Positions 1-8,580 of a DNA stretch of 64,000 nt are shown one piece after another. Source of the DNA: Alphaproteobacteria bacterium (GTDB lineage: Bacteria; Pseudomonadota; Alphaproteobacteria; UBA2966); assembly GCA_018654745.1 (NCBI GenBank), contig JABILA010000110.1:1-64000 (forward strand), in the 5' to 3' direction. How positions within the stretch are numbered: the stretch's first letter is position 1; each line of letters starts with the position of its first letter. The notes below the pieces were generated by a model. That model was not told the origin of the DNA. It did not search any database and was given only the letters and a program-made list of their open reading frames with translations. The position numbers and the translations under genes were made by a program.

Positions 1-6
1 ACAGAG

Positions 7-27
7 ATTCCGGGTCAAGCCCGGAAT
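7..27. repeat. REP-like palindrome, 8-bp stem
   Basis: ATTCCGGG and CCCGGAAT flank a TCAAG loop, followed by GAC. The same unit recurs at 325-345. Variants of the stem with the loop in the inverse orientation (CTTGA) occur at 115-135 and 38635-38655. A conserved loop and flank with a compensating stem is typical of bacterial REP sequences. Confidence 0.75.
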
Positions 28-110
28 GACGGTGTGGGGAGAGATGATCTTGCAGGGCCCTTTGGGCATTGGAAATCGTTGGTAACGACAAGCTTCTGAT
101 TTTCTAACCG

Positions 111-212
111 CGTCATTCCGCACTTGATGCGGAATCCATGCGGTGGCCAAGCAATGCTGACTCTGTGGAATTATGCAAAAGCGTGGACCCCGCATCAAGT
201 GCGGGGTGACGG
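111..212. repeat. REPIN-like doublet of two inverted REP hairpins
   Basis: The left hairpin (115-135, ATTCCGCA/TGCGGAAT, loop CTTGA) and the right hairpin (187-207, ACCCCGCA/TGCGGGGT, loop TCAAG) are in opposite orientation with about 50 bases between them. A doublet with the same architecture and nearly the same length (92 versus 93 bases from stem to stem) lies at 38631-38731, including a shared TCCATGCGG flank. This marks a dispersed composite element, not chance hairpins. Confidence 0.75.
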
Positions 213-324
213 TTTGTGGTTGGGTAAGTTCTGTTTCTCACTCCTTACTCTTCGTCACTCCGGTCTCCGACCCGGAGTCTCTGCTGAGTTACCGATATGC
301 AGTGATGCGTCCACCGCTACAGAG

Positions 325-345
325 ATTCCGGGTCAAGCCCGGAAT
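325..345. repeat. REP-like palindrome, second direct copy
   Basis: Copy of the unit at 7-27: the AGAGATTCCGGGTCAAG core and the CCCGGAATGACG tail are identical. Stem of 8 bp, loop TCAAG. Confidence 0.75.
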
Positions 346-387
346 GACGCCGGAAATGGGTGCACGGCTATTCCTAAGATCACCGTC

Positions 388-504
388 ATACTGGCGCAGG
401 CCAGTATCCATACTGAGGTGGAAGTTTGCTGGGTCTGTCCGTGTGTGAAATGCCTCATGGATTCTGGCCGTCACGCATTTGCGTGCAAAGCACGATGCCA
501 GAAT
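388..504. repeat. Divergent REPIN-like doublet
   Basis: The left hairpin is ATACTGGC-GCAG-GCCAGTAT (388-407). The right one is a larger stem ATTCTGGC/GCCAGAAT (461-468 with 497-504) that encloses an inner CACGCA/TGCGTG hairpin. The outer flanks (CGTCAT on the left, AATGACG on the right) match those of the other REP units, so this appears to be a second subfamily of the same kind of repeat. Confidence 0.55.
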
Positions 505-521
505 GACGAATAGCTGTAAAC

Positions 522-560
522 AAAAAATGGGGCCGCTGGTTTTTACCGGCGGCCCCTGAA
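522..560 (-). terminator. Rho-independent terminator of the quinone oxidoreductase gene
   Basis: A 12-bp stem (529-540 with 545-556, one G-T wobble) closes a TTTT loop. Read on the minus strand, it is followed by a T-run (ATTTTTTG). It lies about 20 bases beyond the stop codon of the minus-strand gene at 576. Confidence 0.8.
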
Positions 561-575
561 TTTTGTGTGGTAACC

Positions 576-1550
576 CTATACCGTAAAGATCGTTGAGCCT
601 GTGGTTTTGCGGCCTTCGAGGTCGCGGTGGGCTTTGGCGGCGTCTTTTAGTTTGTAGGTCTGGTTGATCTCGATTTTGACGGCACCGGACTGCACGACCT
701 TGAACAGGGCGTTGGCGGATTTGGTTAGTTCGGCGCGGGTGACGTTGTAGCTCATCAGAGTTGGGCGGGTCAGGAAAATGGATCCTTTGGCGGCGAGCAA
801 GGCGGGCGAGATCGGTGCGACCGGGCCGGAGGCATTGCCGAAGGTGACCATGGTGCCGAGACGCTGCAGGCAATCGAGCGAACCTTCCCAGGTGCTTTGG
901 CCAACGGCGTCATAAACAACCGGCACGCCTTCGCCTTTGGTCAGGCGTTTTACTTCCTTCACAAAATCCTTTTTGTTGTAATCGATGACGTGGGCAAAGC
1001 CATGGGCCCTGGCAAGCTTGACCTTGGCCGGACCACCGGCGGTACCGATGGCGTTGACGCCAAGTTCTTTCAGCCACTGACCGGCGATCAGGCCGACACC
1101 ACCAGCGGCGGCTTGCCATAAAATATTCATGCCTTTTTTGACCTTGAAGGTCCGGCGAATGAGATATTCAACGGTCATGCCCTGCAGCATCATGGCGGCC
1201 GCGGTTTCATCTGAAATACCATCGGGAATTTTCACCAGCACATCAGCCGGGATCAAACGGGCCTCGGCATAGGCACCCGGAGGGCCACCGGCATAGGCCA
1301 CGCGGTCGCCGGGTTTGACGACGGTGACACCCTTGCCCACGGCTTCGACAACACCGGCGCCTTCGAGGCCAATGGTTGAACCCGGCGCCATCGGGTACAG
1401 ACCCGTGCGCTGATAGATATCAATGAAGTTCAGACCAACGGCGGTGTGACGGATCAGGGCCTCACCTTTTTTGGGTTTGCCGATTTTGACGTCGCGCCAT
1501 TTCATGGTGGAGGCCGCGCCGAAGGTGTCGTTGACCATTGCTTTTGTCAT
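576..1550 (-). CDS. qorA: NADPH:quinone oxidoreductase (zinc-free MDR family)
   Basis: This 324-residue protein is a medium-chain dehydrogenase/reductase of the zeta-crystallin/QorA type, a cytosolic NADPH-dependent one-electron quinone reductase. The N-terminal GroES-like half carries GLNFIDIYQRTG and IGLEGAGVVEAVG. The Rossmann half carries AAAGGVGLIAGQW, a typical NADPH-binding AAxGGVG motif. No structural or catalytic zinc cysteines are visible, as expected for this branch. Length is normal for the family. It is the last gene of a minus-strand set, and a strong terminator follows directly. The true quinone or enone substrate cannot be told from sequence. Confidence 0.85.
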   Translation of the reverse strand: MTKAMVNDTFGAASTMKWRDVKIGKPKKGEALIRHTAVGLNFIDIYQRTGLYPMAPGSTIGLEGAGVVEAVGKGVTVVKPGDRVAYAGGPPGAYAEARLIPADVLVKIPDGISDETAAAMMLQGMTVEYLIRRTFKVKKGMNILWQAAAGGVGLIAGQWLKELGVNAIGTAGGPAKVKLARAHGFAHVIDYNKKDFVKEVKRLTKGEGVPVVYDAVGQSTWEGSLDCLQRLGTMVTFGNASGPVAPISPALLAAKGSIFLTRPTLMSYNVTRAELTKSANALFKVVQSGAVKIEINQTYKLKDAAKAHRDLEGRKTTGSTIFTV

Positions 1551-1579
1551 AGTGAAAATCTTTCAGGTTTGGTTGGCTC

Positions 1580-1653
1580 GGCCAGCCCGCTCCCCCTCCC
1601 AACCACCCACAGGATAATCGCACTGGGTGGTTGGGAGGGGGAGCGGGCTGGCC
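1580..1653. repeat. 30-bp perfect inverted repeat with 14-base loop
   Basis: The arms 1580-1609 and 1624-1653 are exact reverse complements over 30 bp (GGCCAGCCCGCTCCCC... ending in ACCACCCA). The element sits between ogt and qorA, both read on the minus strand, only about 30 bases before the qorA start codon. There is no adjacent T-run, so it is not a classical terminator. It could attenuate or process the ogt-qorA message, or be a small mobile hairpin element. Confidence 0.85.
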
Positions 1654-1675
1654 AGGAAATCGAAACTCCAAAAAG

Positions 1676-2152
1676 CTAAAGCAGTTGGCCCTGAATGGCT
1701 ACACCTTCCAGTCGCAGCAATTGCTTTTTGGTCTCCACACCACCGTCGCCGGAAAAGCCGCCGAGACCATCCTGGGCGACAATGCGGTGACAGGGAATAA
1801 TGATCGGTATGGGATTGGCACCGCAGGCTGTGCCCACGGGCTGGGCGGCGCTTTCAAGTTCCTTTGCCACCGATCCATAGGTGCGGGTTTTGCCTGCAGG
1901 AATTTCACACATGGCTTTCCAGACGGCTTTTTGAAAATTGGTGCCTTCAGGTGCCAGAGGTAAATCAAATTCTTTTCGTTTGCCGTCGAAGTAATCGTTC
2001 AACTGACCACAAGCTTCGATCAACAACGGATGATCGGGGTTCATGTCGGGCAGGTCGGACGGCACGCGCCCCCATTCCAGAACGATGATTTTTTCATCTT
2101 CTTCATAGACCGTGATATCGCCGACGGGGCTGTGAATGGAACGACAGGACAT
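1676..2152 (-). CDS. ogt: Methylated-DNA--[protein]-cysteine S-methyltransferase
   Basis: This 158-residue suicide DNA-repair protein transfers the methyl group from O6-methylguanine or O4-methylthymine to its own cysteine. The active-site motif IPCHRIVA is intact, preceded by the GTACGANPIPIII helix-turn-helix/Asn-hinge region and followed by FSGDGGVETKKQLLRLEG, as in Ogt and the Ada C-terminus. There is no Ada N-terminal domain, so it fits the constitutive Ogt type. The start codon lies 4 bases after the stop of the upstream DUF255 gene, so the two are probably co-transcribed and translationally linked. Confidence 0.92.
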   Translation of the reverse strand: MSCRSIHSPVGDITVYEEDEKIIVLEWGRVPSDLPDMNPDHPLLIEACGQLNDYFDGKRKEFDLPLAPEGTNFQKAVWKAMCEIPAGKTRTYGSVAKELESAAQPVGTACGANPIPIIIPCHRIVAQDGLGGFSGDGGVETKKQLLRLEGVAIQGQLL

Positions 2153-2156
2153 GGGG

Positions 2157-4238
2157 TCAGGTTACGCCACCTGCCATGATTTCCGCAAGTCGGCTTTGAT
2201 CTGTCACCGGCAGGGAACAGACCTGGCCCCGACAAACATAGGCCGTGGGTTTGCCGTCAATCCGTTCCTTGCCGTGGGCCGGATGCGCAGGGGGCAAGTC
2301 CTTGCCGGGAGAAACGATCTGCAGAATTCTGTTGGGATCGGGTGAGGCCCAGGCGGTACGGGCCAGACTTTGGGTTTCGATATCGTCGCGATGACCGATG
2401 ATGACAACCTGCAAGGCGTCGTGCAGGAATTCCGTATTATTCATCAGGCCGGTGATGGCGATAAAGTTGCGGGCGACCTCACCGGCAAAACAGTCAATGA
2501 TCGACAAGGCACGTTCACGGAACCTGGCGTCTCCGGTTGCCAGCCAGACCCGCGCCAGTACACTGACGATGGTGCTGTTGCCTGCAGGCACAGCATTGTC
2601 TGTCGCGTTTCGGGTGCGGGTGATCAGGGCTTCACCATCGGCGGCTGTGAAGAAATAGCCGCCAAATTCTGTATCAAGAAATTGTGCTTCCAGGACATCA
2701 ATCCAGGTGACGGCATGCTTGAGATATTCTGCCTCGCCGGTTGCCTCATAAAGCGCCATGGCGGCTTCGGACATGTTGGCATAGTCATCCAGAAAGCCGG
2801 GTCCGCTGCTGACACCGGCACAGGCATTGTGATGCAAACGGTTGCCGTCGGTCATGGTGCGAATGATTGTGGCAAAAGCCGTTTCAGCCATCTGCAACCA
2901 GGCCGGTGTATCAAAGACCATGGCCGCACGGGACAGCGCCGTAATCATCAGGCCGTTCCAGTCTGCAAGGACCTTGTCATCACGTCCGGGCCGGATGCGT
3001 TTGGCGCGCGCTGCCAGCAACAAATTTCGGCTGATGCCAAGTGCGGCTTCGGTGGCACCATCGGCCAGCTGCAAATTGTGCGAGCGATTGAGAATGGTTT
3101 TGCCTTCCCAGTTGCCACCGGGCTGGACGTCATAATGTTCCTTGAAGACGTTACTGTCAGCACCTAGTAACTTGTCGATCTCACTTTCCTGCCAGACATA
3201 AAAGCGGCCTTCCTCACCTTCGGAATCTGCATCCAGGGCAGCGGTAAAGGCACCGGTGAAATCGTCGCTTTGGGCTTCGCTGCGGTCCTTGCCGTCGCTC
3301 ATCATTTCGCGGCCCAGCCAGTCAATGGTTTCGCGAATACGCACAGCATACAAAGGCGATTTGGTTTGTCGCCAGACCAGGGTCATCAAGTCGATTAACA
3401 AGGCATTGTCGTACAGCATTTTTTCAAAATGCGGTGCCAGCCAATAGGCGTCAGTGGAGTATCGTGCAAAGCCGCCGAGCAAATGATCGTAGATACCGCC
3501 CTGGCAAATCTGATCCAGGGTCAGGGTCACGGCATCGGCCAGATCTTGCGCATCCGTCCGTTGGGCCGCGCGCCACAAAAACGAAAATATGTGCGGCTGC
3601 GGAAATTTTGGTGCGCCGGAGAGGCCACCATATTGATCATCAACTGCACCCAGTAACTGACGTGCTGCTGTGTCCATCAAGCCCGGTGTCAGACCGCCAT
3701 GAGAAAGTGCGTCCGGGGCGGGACCGGCGGCGGGTGTTGATAATCGATCAAGCCCCGATTTCAACGCGGTGGTATTTTTGGAAATTGTTTCCGGCCGGTC
3801 GGTCCAGACCTCGTAAATCTGATGAAGCAATTCTGGAAAACCCTGGCGGCCATAGGCGGGGCGGGGCGGGAAATAGGTGCCACCCCAATAGGGCTCGGTC
3901 TCAGGTGTCAGGAACATGGTCAGGGGCCAGCCGCCCTGTTCGCCCATCAACGACAAGGCTTGTTGATAGATGGCGTCAATGTCAGGGCGTTCCTCGCGAT
4001 CAACTTTTATGCAGACGAACAATTTGTTCATGATGTCTGCTGTGGCCTGGTCCTCGAAACTTTCGTGGGCCATGACATGACACCAGTGACAGGCGGCATA
4101 TCCGACGCTCAGCAATATAGGCCTGTTTTCAGTGCGGGCCTGGCTCAGCGCTTCCGGCCCCCATGTTTGCCAGTGCACCGGATTGTCCCTGTGTTGCAAC
4201 AGGTATGGACTTGTTGCTTCGCCTAAACGGTTACGCAT
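2157..4238 (-). CDS. Thioredoxin-domain protein of the YyaL/DUF255 (SPATA20) family
   Basis: The 693-residue protein begins with the family hallmark NRLGEATSPYLLQHRDNPVHW. An N-terminal thioredoxin-like domain contains ACHWCHVM (about residues 49-56), and a long alpha/alpha-barrel region follows. Length is normal for the family. A link to thiol chemistry or sugar-like substrates is often proposed, but the biochemical role is not established. It is the first gene of the minus-strand run DUF255-ogt-qorA, divergent from the DUF6489 gene. The ATG at 4238 gives the conserved MRNRL start. Confidence 0.85.
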   Translation of the reverse strand: MRNRLGEATSPYLLQHRDNPVHWQTWGPEALSQARTENRPILLSVGYAACHWCHVMAHESFEDQATADIMNKLFVCIKVDREERPDIDAIYQQALSLMGEQGGWPLTMFLTPETEPYWGGTYFPPRPAYGRQGFPELLHQIYEVWTDRPETISKNTTALKSGLDRLSTPAAGPAPDALSHGGLTPGLMDTAARQLLGAVDDQYGGLSGAPKFPQPHIFSFLWRAAQRTDAQDLADAVTLTLDQICQGGIYDHLLGGFARYSTDAYWLAPHFEKMLYDNALLIDLMTLVWRQTKSPLYAVRIRETIDWLGREMMSDGKDRSEAQSDDFTGAFTAALDADSEGEEGRFYVWQESEIDKLLGADSNVFKEHYDVQPGGNWEGKTILNRSHNLQLADGATEAALGISRNLLLAARAKRIRPGRDDKVLADWNGLMITALSRAAMVFDTPAWLQMAETAFATIIRTMTDGNRLHHNACAGVSSGPGFLDDYANMSEAAMALYEATGEAEYLKHAVTWIDVLEAQFLDTEFGGYFFTAADGEALITRTRNATDNAVPAGNSTIVSVLARVWLATGDARFRERALSIIDCFAGEVARNFIAITGLMNNTEFLHDALQVVIIGHRDDIETQSLARTAWASPDPNRILQIVSPGKDLPPAHPAHGKERIDGKPTAYVCRGQVCSLPVTDQSRLAEIMAGGVT

Positions 4239-4397
4239 GGAAATCTTGTCCCCTGGCCTTCGACTTTGGAAAATTACTTCTTTGACTTTGCGCTTCTGTG
4301 GATCATCTCGATTGTGGCCGTTGCGCAGTTTTCGAGAACGGCCTAGTGTCGCCCGACTGCCAACCCTTGAACCAAATGACGACCCGGAGAGACTTCA

Positions 4398-4652
4398 ATG
4401 AAGGTCACTATCGATATTGATTGTTCGCCCGAAGAAGCAAGGGCATTTATGGGATTACCTGACGTAGCCCCCATGCAAAAAGCTGTCATGGACAAGATGC
4501 AGGAAGAGATGTTGAGCAAGATGACAATGCTGGATGCCGAGACCATGTTCAAAACCTGGATGCCCAACAATGTTGAAGGATTTGAATCCATGCAAAAGTT
4601 CTGGAGTCAGATGGCCGGTTCCATGAGCGGCATGGGTGGTAAATCCAAATAG
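4398..4652 (+). CDS. DUF6489 family protein
   Basis: An 84-residue, methionine-rich small protein starting MKVTIDIDCSPEEARAF and containing GLPDVAPMQKAVMDKMQEE. I recognise this pattern as the alphaproteobacterial DUF6489 family, whose function is unknown. It is predicted soluble, with an acidic, helical middle (MxxxMQEEMLSKM repeats) and a Gly/Met/Ser-rich tail. The start has a good AGAGA Shine-Dalgarno (GGAGAGACTTCA before ATG). It lies 55 bases upstream of the ferredoxin gene in the mnmE-directed run. Confidence 0.75.
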   Translation: MKVTIDIDCSPEEARAFMGLPDVAPMQKAVMDKMQEEMLSKMTMLDAETMFKTWMPNNVEGFESMQKFWSQMAGSMSGMGGKSK

Positions 4653-4707
4653 GAATTTGAAGTGGCAACCCGGAACGTTCCCCGGGATTGCGCCGGAGGG
4701 GGACGCG

Positions 4708-5067
4708 ATGACACGTAAGGAAGACGATCCGGGTTTGTATTTTGAGGCTCATGTTTTTGTCTGTACGAACCAGCGAAGTGCCGATGATCCACGCGGTTGT
4801 TGTCAGGCGCGCGGTGGCGTAAAACTGCGTAACTATTTGAAAAGGAAGGCAAAAATGGAAAACATTGACGGTGTGCGGGTCAATGTTGCGGGTTGTCTGG
4901 ACCGGTGTGAATTTGGTCCTGTGATGGTGATTTATCCGGAAGGCGTGTGGTACCGGATGGACAATGAAGCTGATGTTGATGAAATTGTTGAACGTCATCT
5001 CAAAGGTGGTGAACGTGTCGAGCGTCTTATGCTGCAGCCCGACGAGGCCGCACCGGACGCCGGTTAA
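4708..5067 (+). CDS. Thioredoxin-like [2Fe-2S] ferredoxin
   Basis: The 119-residue protein has the thioredoxin-like ferredoxin fold: the cysteine pattern HVFVCTNQR...GCCQARG in the first half and NVAGCLDRCEFGPVMVIYPEG in the second supplies the four cluster ligands. This is the shethna/NuoE-like (2Fe-2S) ferredoxin-domain family, a small electron carrier. The track starts it at 4636, but the ATG at 4708 is preceded by a very strong GGAGGGGGACGCG ribosome site and removes an overlap with the DUF6489 gene. Redox partners are not evident in the window. Confidence 0.82.
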   Translation: MTRKEDDPGLYFEAHVFVCTNQRSADDPRGCCQARGGVKLRNYLKRKAKMENIDGVRVNVAGCLDRCEFGPVMVIYPEGVWYRMDNEADVDEIVERHLKGGERVERLMLQPDEAAPDAG

Positions 5068-5097
5068 CAGACGCCTGTCTGGAAAGATTATTCTGTG

Positions 5098-6465
5098 ATG
5101 CGTCCACCCACCATATTCGCCCTGTCCAGTGGCGCACCACCTGCAGGGGTCGCTGTGGTCCGTTTGTCAGGGCCAGATGCTGGTCCTTTGCTGGAAAAGA
5201 TGATTGGCAAAATGCCTGTGCCCCGGATGGCGACACGGGCGCACCTTAAAAATATTGATAACGGGAACCCATCTGCGCACATAAGCGGGGAGCGCATCGA
5301 TGATGCCCTTGTCCTGTGGTTTCCCGCACCCAACAGTTTTACCGGTGAAGATGTGGTTGAATTTCATCTGCATGGTGGTCGGGCCGTCATTGCAGCCCTT
5401 GGTGATGTTTTGTCCGCCCAGGCCAATGTCGGCATGGCGGAACCCGGCGAATTTACCCGACGTGCTTTTGAAAACGGCAAGCTTGATCTGACCCAGGCCG
5501 AGGGCATTGGCGATCTTGTGCATGCAGAAACCGAGGCCCAGCGACGCCAGGCCTTGCGCCAGACTGATGGCGCGCTGGGGGAATTGTATGAAAACTGGCG
5601 CATGGGTTTGTTACGCTCGCTGGCCTATATGGAAGCCGACATCGATTTTTCGGATGACGAGGACCTGCCAGACAATCTGGTCGAACAGGTCAGACCAGAG
5701 CTCGTCCGCATACAGGGTGAGATAGAGGCGCATCTTGCGGATAATCATCGCGGGGAGCGTTTAAGGGATGGCATTTATGTTGCTATCCTGGGCCCGCCAA
5801 ATGCCGGAAAATCCAGTCTTTTCAATGAGTTAGCGAAGCGCGACGCAGCCATTGTCTCGCCGCAGGCCGGGACCACACGGGATGTGATCGAGGTTCATCT
5901 TGATCTTGGTGGCTATCCAGTGGTGGTTGCAGATACGGCCGGATTACGCCGCACAGCAGACCAGATCGAAGACGAAGGCGTCAAACGGGCGCTGCAACGG
6001 GCCGAACAGGCAGACCTGAAGATCATTGTGCTTGATGGCGCGGACGCGCAAGGGCCGGATGCGGCGACAACCCGGTTGATTGACGAAGATTGTTTTGTTG
6101 TCCTGAATAAATCCGATACAGGTGAGATATCGGCGGCGATGAAGGCTGTCAGCGACACGGCCCGATCGATTTCTGTCAAGACCGGGGAAGGGGTAAAGCC
6201 CTTGCTTGATGATCTGGGGGCGGAAGTTGCGCGGCGATTTGGATTGCAGGCAGCACCTGGCCTCACACGCGTTCGCCATCGGGAGGCCTTGCAGGCCTGT
6301 CTTTTAAGTTTGAACCGGTTTATTGAAAATAAAAGTGAGATTCCACCCGAGCTGGCTGCGGAAGATATTCGACTGGCGGCAAGGGCTCTGGGTGTGATTA
6401 CAGGTCGGGTGGATGTCGAGAGTCTACTAGATGTAGTATTCCGTGATTTTTGTATCGGCAAATAG
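5098..6465 (+). CDS. mnmE: tRNA uridine-5-carboxymethylaminomethyl(34) synthesis GTPase MnmE
   Basis: MnmE works with MnmG to install cmnm5 on the wobble uridine of tRNAs. The protein (455 residues) begins with the formyl-THF-binding domain (TIFALSSG..., GPSL-like region, PGEFTRRAFENGKLDLTQAEG). It contains an inserted G domain with G1 GPPNAGKSS (about residue 231), G3 DTAGLR and G4 NKSD. It ends with the catalytic FCIGK tail. ATG 5098 is directly preceded by GTG 5095 in the same frame, which the track uses; either could serve. The partner gene mnmG follows after a 157-base gap that holds a parS site. Confidence 0.96.
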   Translation: MRPPTIFALSSGAPPAGVAVVRLSGPDAGPLLEKMIGKMPVPRMATRAHLKNIDNGNPSAHISGERIDDALVLWFPAPNSFTGEDVVEFHLHGGRAVIAALGDVLSAQANVGMAEPGEFTRRAFENGKLDLTQAEGIGDLVHAETEAQRRQALRQTDGALGELYENWRMGLLRSLAYMEADIDFSDDEDLPDNLVEQVRPELVRIQGEIEAHLADNHRGERLRDGIYVAILGPPNAGKSSLFNELAKRDAAIVSPQAGTTRDVIEVHLDLGGYPVVVADTAGLRRTADQIEDEGVKRALQRAEQADLKIIVLDGADAQGPDAATTRLIDEDCFVVLNKSDTGEISAAMKAVSDTARSISVKTGEGVKPLLDDLGAEVARRFGLQAAPGLTRVRHREALQACLLSLNRFIENKSEIPPELAAEDIRLAARALGVITGRVDVESLLDVVFRDFCIGK

Positions 6466-6508
6466 CCAGGTTAGTTCTGGTAGTGAAATGAGTTCAGTTT
6501 TGGCATAA

Positions 6509-6524
6509 TGTTTCACGTGAAACA
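6509..6524. promoter_or_regulatory. parS: parS centromere site 1
   Basis: TGTTTCACGTGAAACA is a perfect 16-bp palindrome identical to the broadly conserved chromosomal parS consensus; it extends to a 20-bp palindrome (6507-6526). It lies between mnmE and mnmG, less than 4 kb from parB, whose product should load here. A second identical core is at 8613. Confidence 0.95.
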
Positions 6525-6622
6525 TTGGCAGGGCGACGGCCGGGTGTCGTAAGGCATTTGAAGCTGTTTCCACCGCAATCACCGTTTGACTTGGGCCGCA
6601 AGGCTGCGTAGGTTCCCCGGCC

Positions 6623-8557
6623 ATGAGCCAGACATCTTTCCATAACCCGATCCAGCCATTGGTCCTTCATGATGGCCAGCGCTTTGACGTCATCATCGTT
6701 GGTGGCGGACACGCGGGCAGTGAAGCTGCGGCGGCGTCGGCGCGCTTCGGGGCCAACACTTTGTTACTGACGCACAGGGTTGATACCATTGGTGAAATGT
6801 CCTGCAATCCTGCCATTGGCGGGCTGGGCAAGGGGCATCTGGTGCGGGAGATCGATGCCCTGGATGGTATCATGGGCCGGGTTGCGGACCAGTCCGGCAT
6901 CCAGTTTCGTTTGCTGAACAGGCGCAGAGGTCCCGCTGTACGCGGGCCACGGGCGCAGATTGATCGCAAGCTCTATCGCCAGGCTATGCAAACAACATTG
7001 GCGGCGCAGGATAACCTTTCCATTGCTGAAGGTGGTGTTGAGGACCTGATCATAAGCGAAGACGGCAGTAATCGGGTAACTGGCGTTCGCACCGGAGACA
7101 GCCTTACGGTCTATGCGGATGCGGTTGTTGTTACCACAGGAACTTTCCTACAGGGTCTTATTCATATCGGCGAAGAAACCACGCCTGCAGGACGGGCGGG
7201 GGAAGCGCCGGCGCTGGGCCTTTCCGATACCTTGAAATCATTGGGTTTGCGGCTGGGTCGCTTGAAAACCGGCACGCCGCCGCGACTTGATGGCCGCACC
7301 ATTGATTACAGCCAGCTGGATGAACAGCTGGCGGATGATCCCCCGGTGCCTTTTTCCTTCCTGAATTCCGACATCAGCGTTCGCCAGATATCTTGCCACA
7401 TTACCAGTACGACCAAAGCCGGGCATGACCTGATCCGGGCCAATATACACCGTGCGCCCATGTACAGCGGCAAGATCGAAAGTACAGGCCCGCGTTATTG
7501 TCCCTCAATTGAAGACAAGGTGGTTCGCTTCGGTGAGCGTGATGCCCATCAGATCTTCCTTGAACCCGAAGGGCTGGATGATCATACGGTTTATCCCAAC
7601 GGCATATCGACTTCCTTGCCCGAAGATGTTCAGCGCGACTTGCTGAAAACAATTCCGGGGTTGGAGAACGCCGTTATTCTGCGACCGGGCTATGCCATTG
7701 AATATGACTTCGTTGATCCGCGTGAACTGTCTGCCAGTTTGCAAACCCTGAAAGCGCCTGGGCTTTATCTTGCCGGGCAGATCAACGGGACCACGGGGTA
7801 TGAAGAAGCGGCGGCACAAGGCCTGATGGCGGGATTGAACGCAGCAAGTGCGGCCAAGGGGGGAGAGCCTCTGATCCTTGATCGGGCTGAAGCCTATATC
7901 GGGGTGATGATTGACGACCTGATTTCGCGGGGAACCGAAGAGCCGTACCGCATGTTCACTTCGCGCGCCGAATATCGCCTGACATTGCGCGCCGATAACG
8001 CAGACCAGCGCCTGACGGAACGCGGCGTTGCCTTTGGCTGTGTCGGAGAAGAGCGCAAGGGCGCGTGGGTATCATGGAAGCAGGAGTTGGCCGATATTCG
8101 CGCGCTGGCCGCACAATCCCTGATCACACCAAACGAAGCGCAGAAGCATGGCCTGAAAGTCAATCTGGATGGCGTGCGCAGATCTGTTGTTGATTTGCTG
8201 GCCTATCCCCATATAGATATTAAAGATATCTGCCGCATCTGGCCTGCCTTCGAAAAGTATTCGGCCAGGGCAACGGAGCAGCTGGAGACAGAGGCGCTCT
8301 ATTCCGGTTACATGGATCGCCAGGTTGCCGACATTGAAGCCTTCCGCCGGGATGAGGATTTGAAACTTCCAGACGGCCTCGACTATGCCGCTGTCGGTTC
8401 CTTGTCGAATGAAGTGCGCAACAAGCTGCAAGACGCCAGACCGGCGACATTGGGTGCCGCTGCCCGGATATCCGGGGTCACACCGGCGGCCCTGACAGCT
8501 TTGCTGGCGCATGTGAAACGGGGCCACCACCTGGACCCGAACCGTCGCTCAGCCTGA
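6623..8557 (+). CDS. mnmG: tRNA uridine-5-carboxymethylaminomethyl(34) synthesis enzyme MnmG
   Basis: FAD- and NADH-dependent partner of MnmE in wobble-uridine modification. The 644-residue protein has the dinucleotide-binding [17 protein letters not shown] near the N-terminus, the family signature [16 protein letters not shown] and the second FAD motif [21 protein letters not shown]. The C-terminal helical domain that contacts MnmE is complete. Length is normal. It is followed after 23 bases by rsmG, the usual alphaproteobacterial order. Confidence 0.97.
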   Translation: MSQTSFHNPIQPLVLHDGQRFDVIIVGGGHAGSEAAAASARFGANTLLLTHRVDTIGEMSCNPAIGGLGKGHLVREIDALDGIMGRVADQSGIQFRLLNRRRGPAVRGPRAQIDRKLYRQAMQTTLAAQDNLSIAEGGVEDLIISEDGSNRVTGVRTGDSLTVYADAVVVTTGTFLQGLIHIGEETTPAGRAGEAPALGLSDTLKSLGLRLGRLKTGTPPRLDGRTIDYSQLDEQLADDPPVPFSFLNSDISVRQISCHITSTTKAGHDLIRANIHRAPMYSGKIESTGPRYCPSIEDKVVRFGERDAHQIFLEPEGLDDHTVYPNGISTSLPEDVQRDLLKTIPGLENAVILRPGYAIEYDFVDPRELSASLQTLKAPGLYLAGQINGTTGYEEAAAQGLMAGLNAASAAKGGEPLILDRAEAYIGVMIDDLISRGTEEPYRMFTSRAEYRLTLRADNADQRLTERGVAFGCVGEERKGAWVSWKQELADIRALAAQSLITPNEAQKHGLKVNLDGVRRSVVDLLAYPHIDIKDICRIWPAFEKYSARATEQLETEALYSGYMDRQVADIEAFRRDEDLKLPDGLDYAAVGSLSNEVRNKLQDARPATLGAAARISGVTPAALTALLAHVKRGHHLDPNRRSA

Positions 8558-8580
8558 ACCCCATAAGTCAGTAAGTCTTT

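Larger units (their letters stand above)
1..575. other. Non-coding region filled with REP/REPIN-like palindromes
   Basis: No convincing gene lies here. The ORFs listed by the track are short, overlap each other on both strands and read through palindromes. What the stretch does hold is at least four short hairpin repeats and two hairpin doublets, listed separately, plus the terminator of the downstream minus-strand gene at its right end. It may continue a repeat-rich region to the left of the window. Confidence 0.75.

Noticed and set aside
124-873. Overlapping ORFs at 124-513, 173-448 and 289-873
   Set aside because: They read through REP palindromes or antisense to qorA and have no protein-like character.
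6466-6622. Replication origin (DnaA-box cluster) beside parS and mnmG
   Set aside because: No TTATCCACA-type boxes or AT-rich unwinding stretch are visible in this gap or elsewhere in the window.
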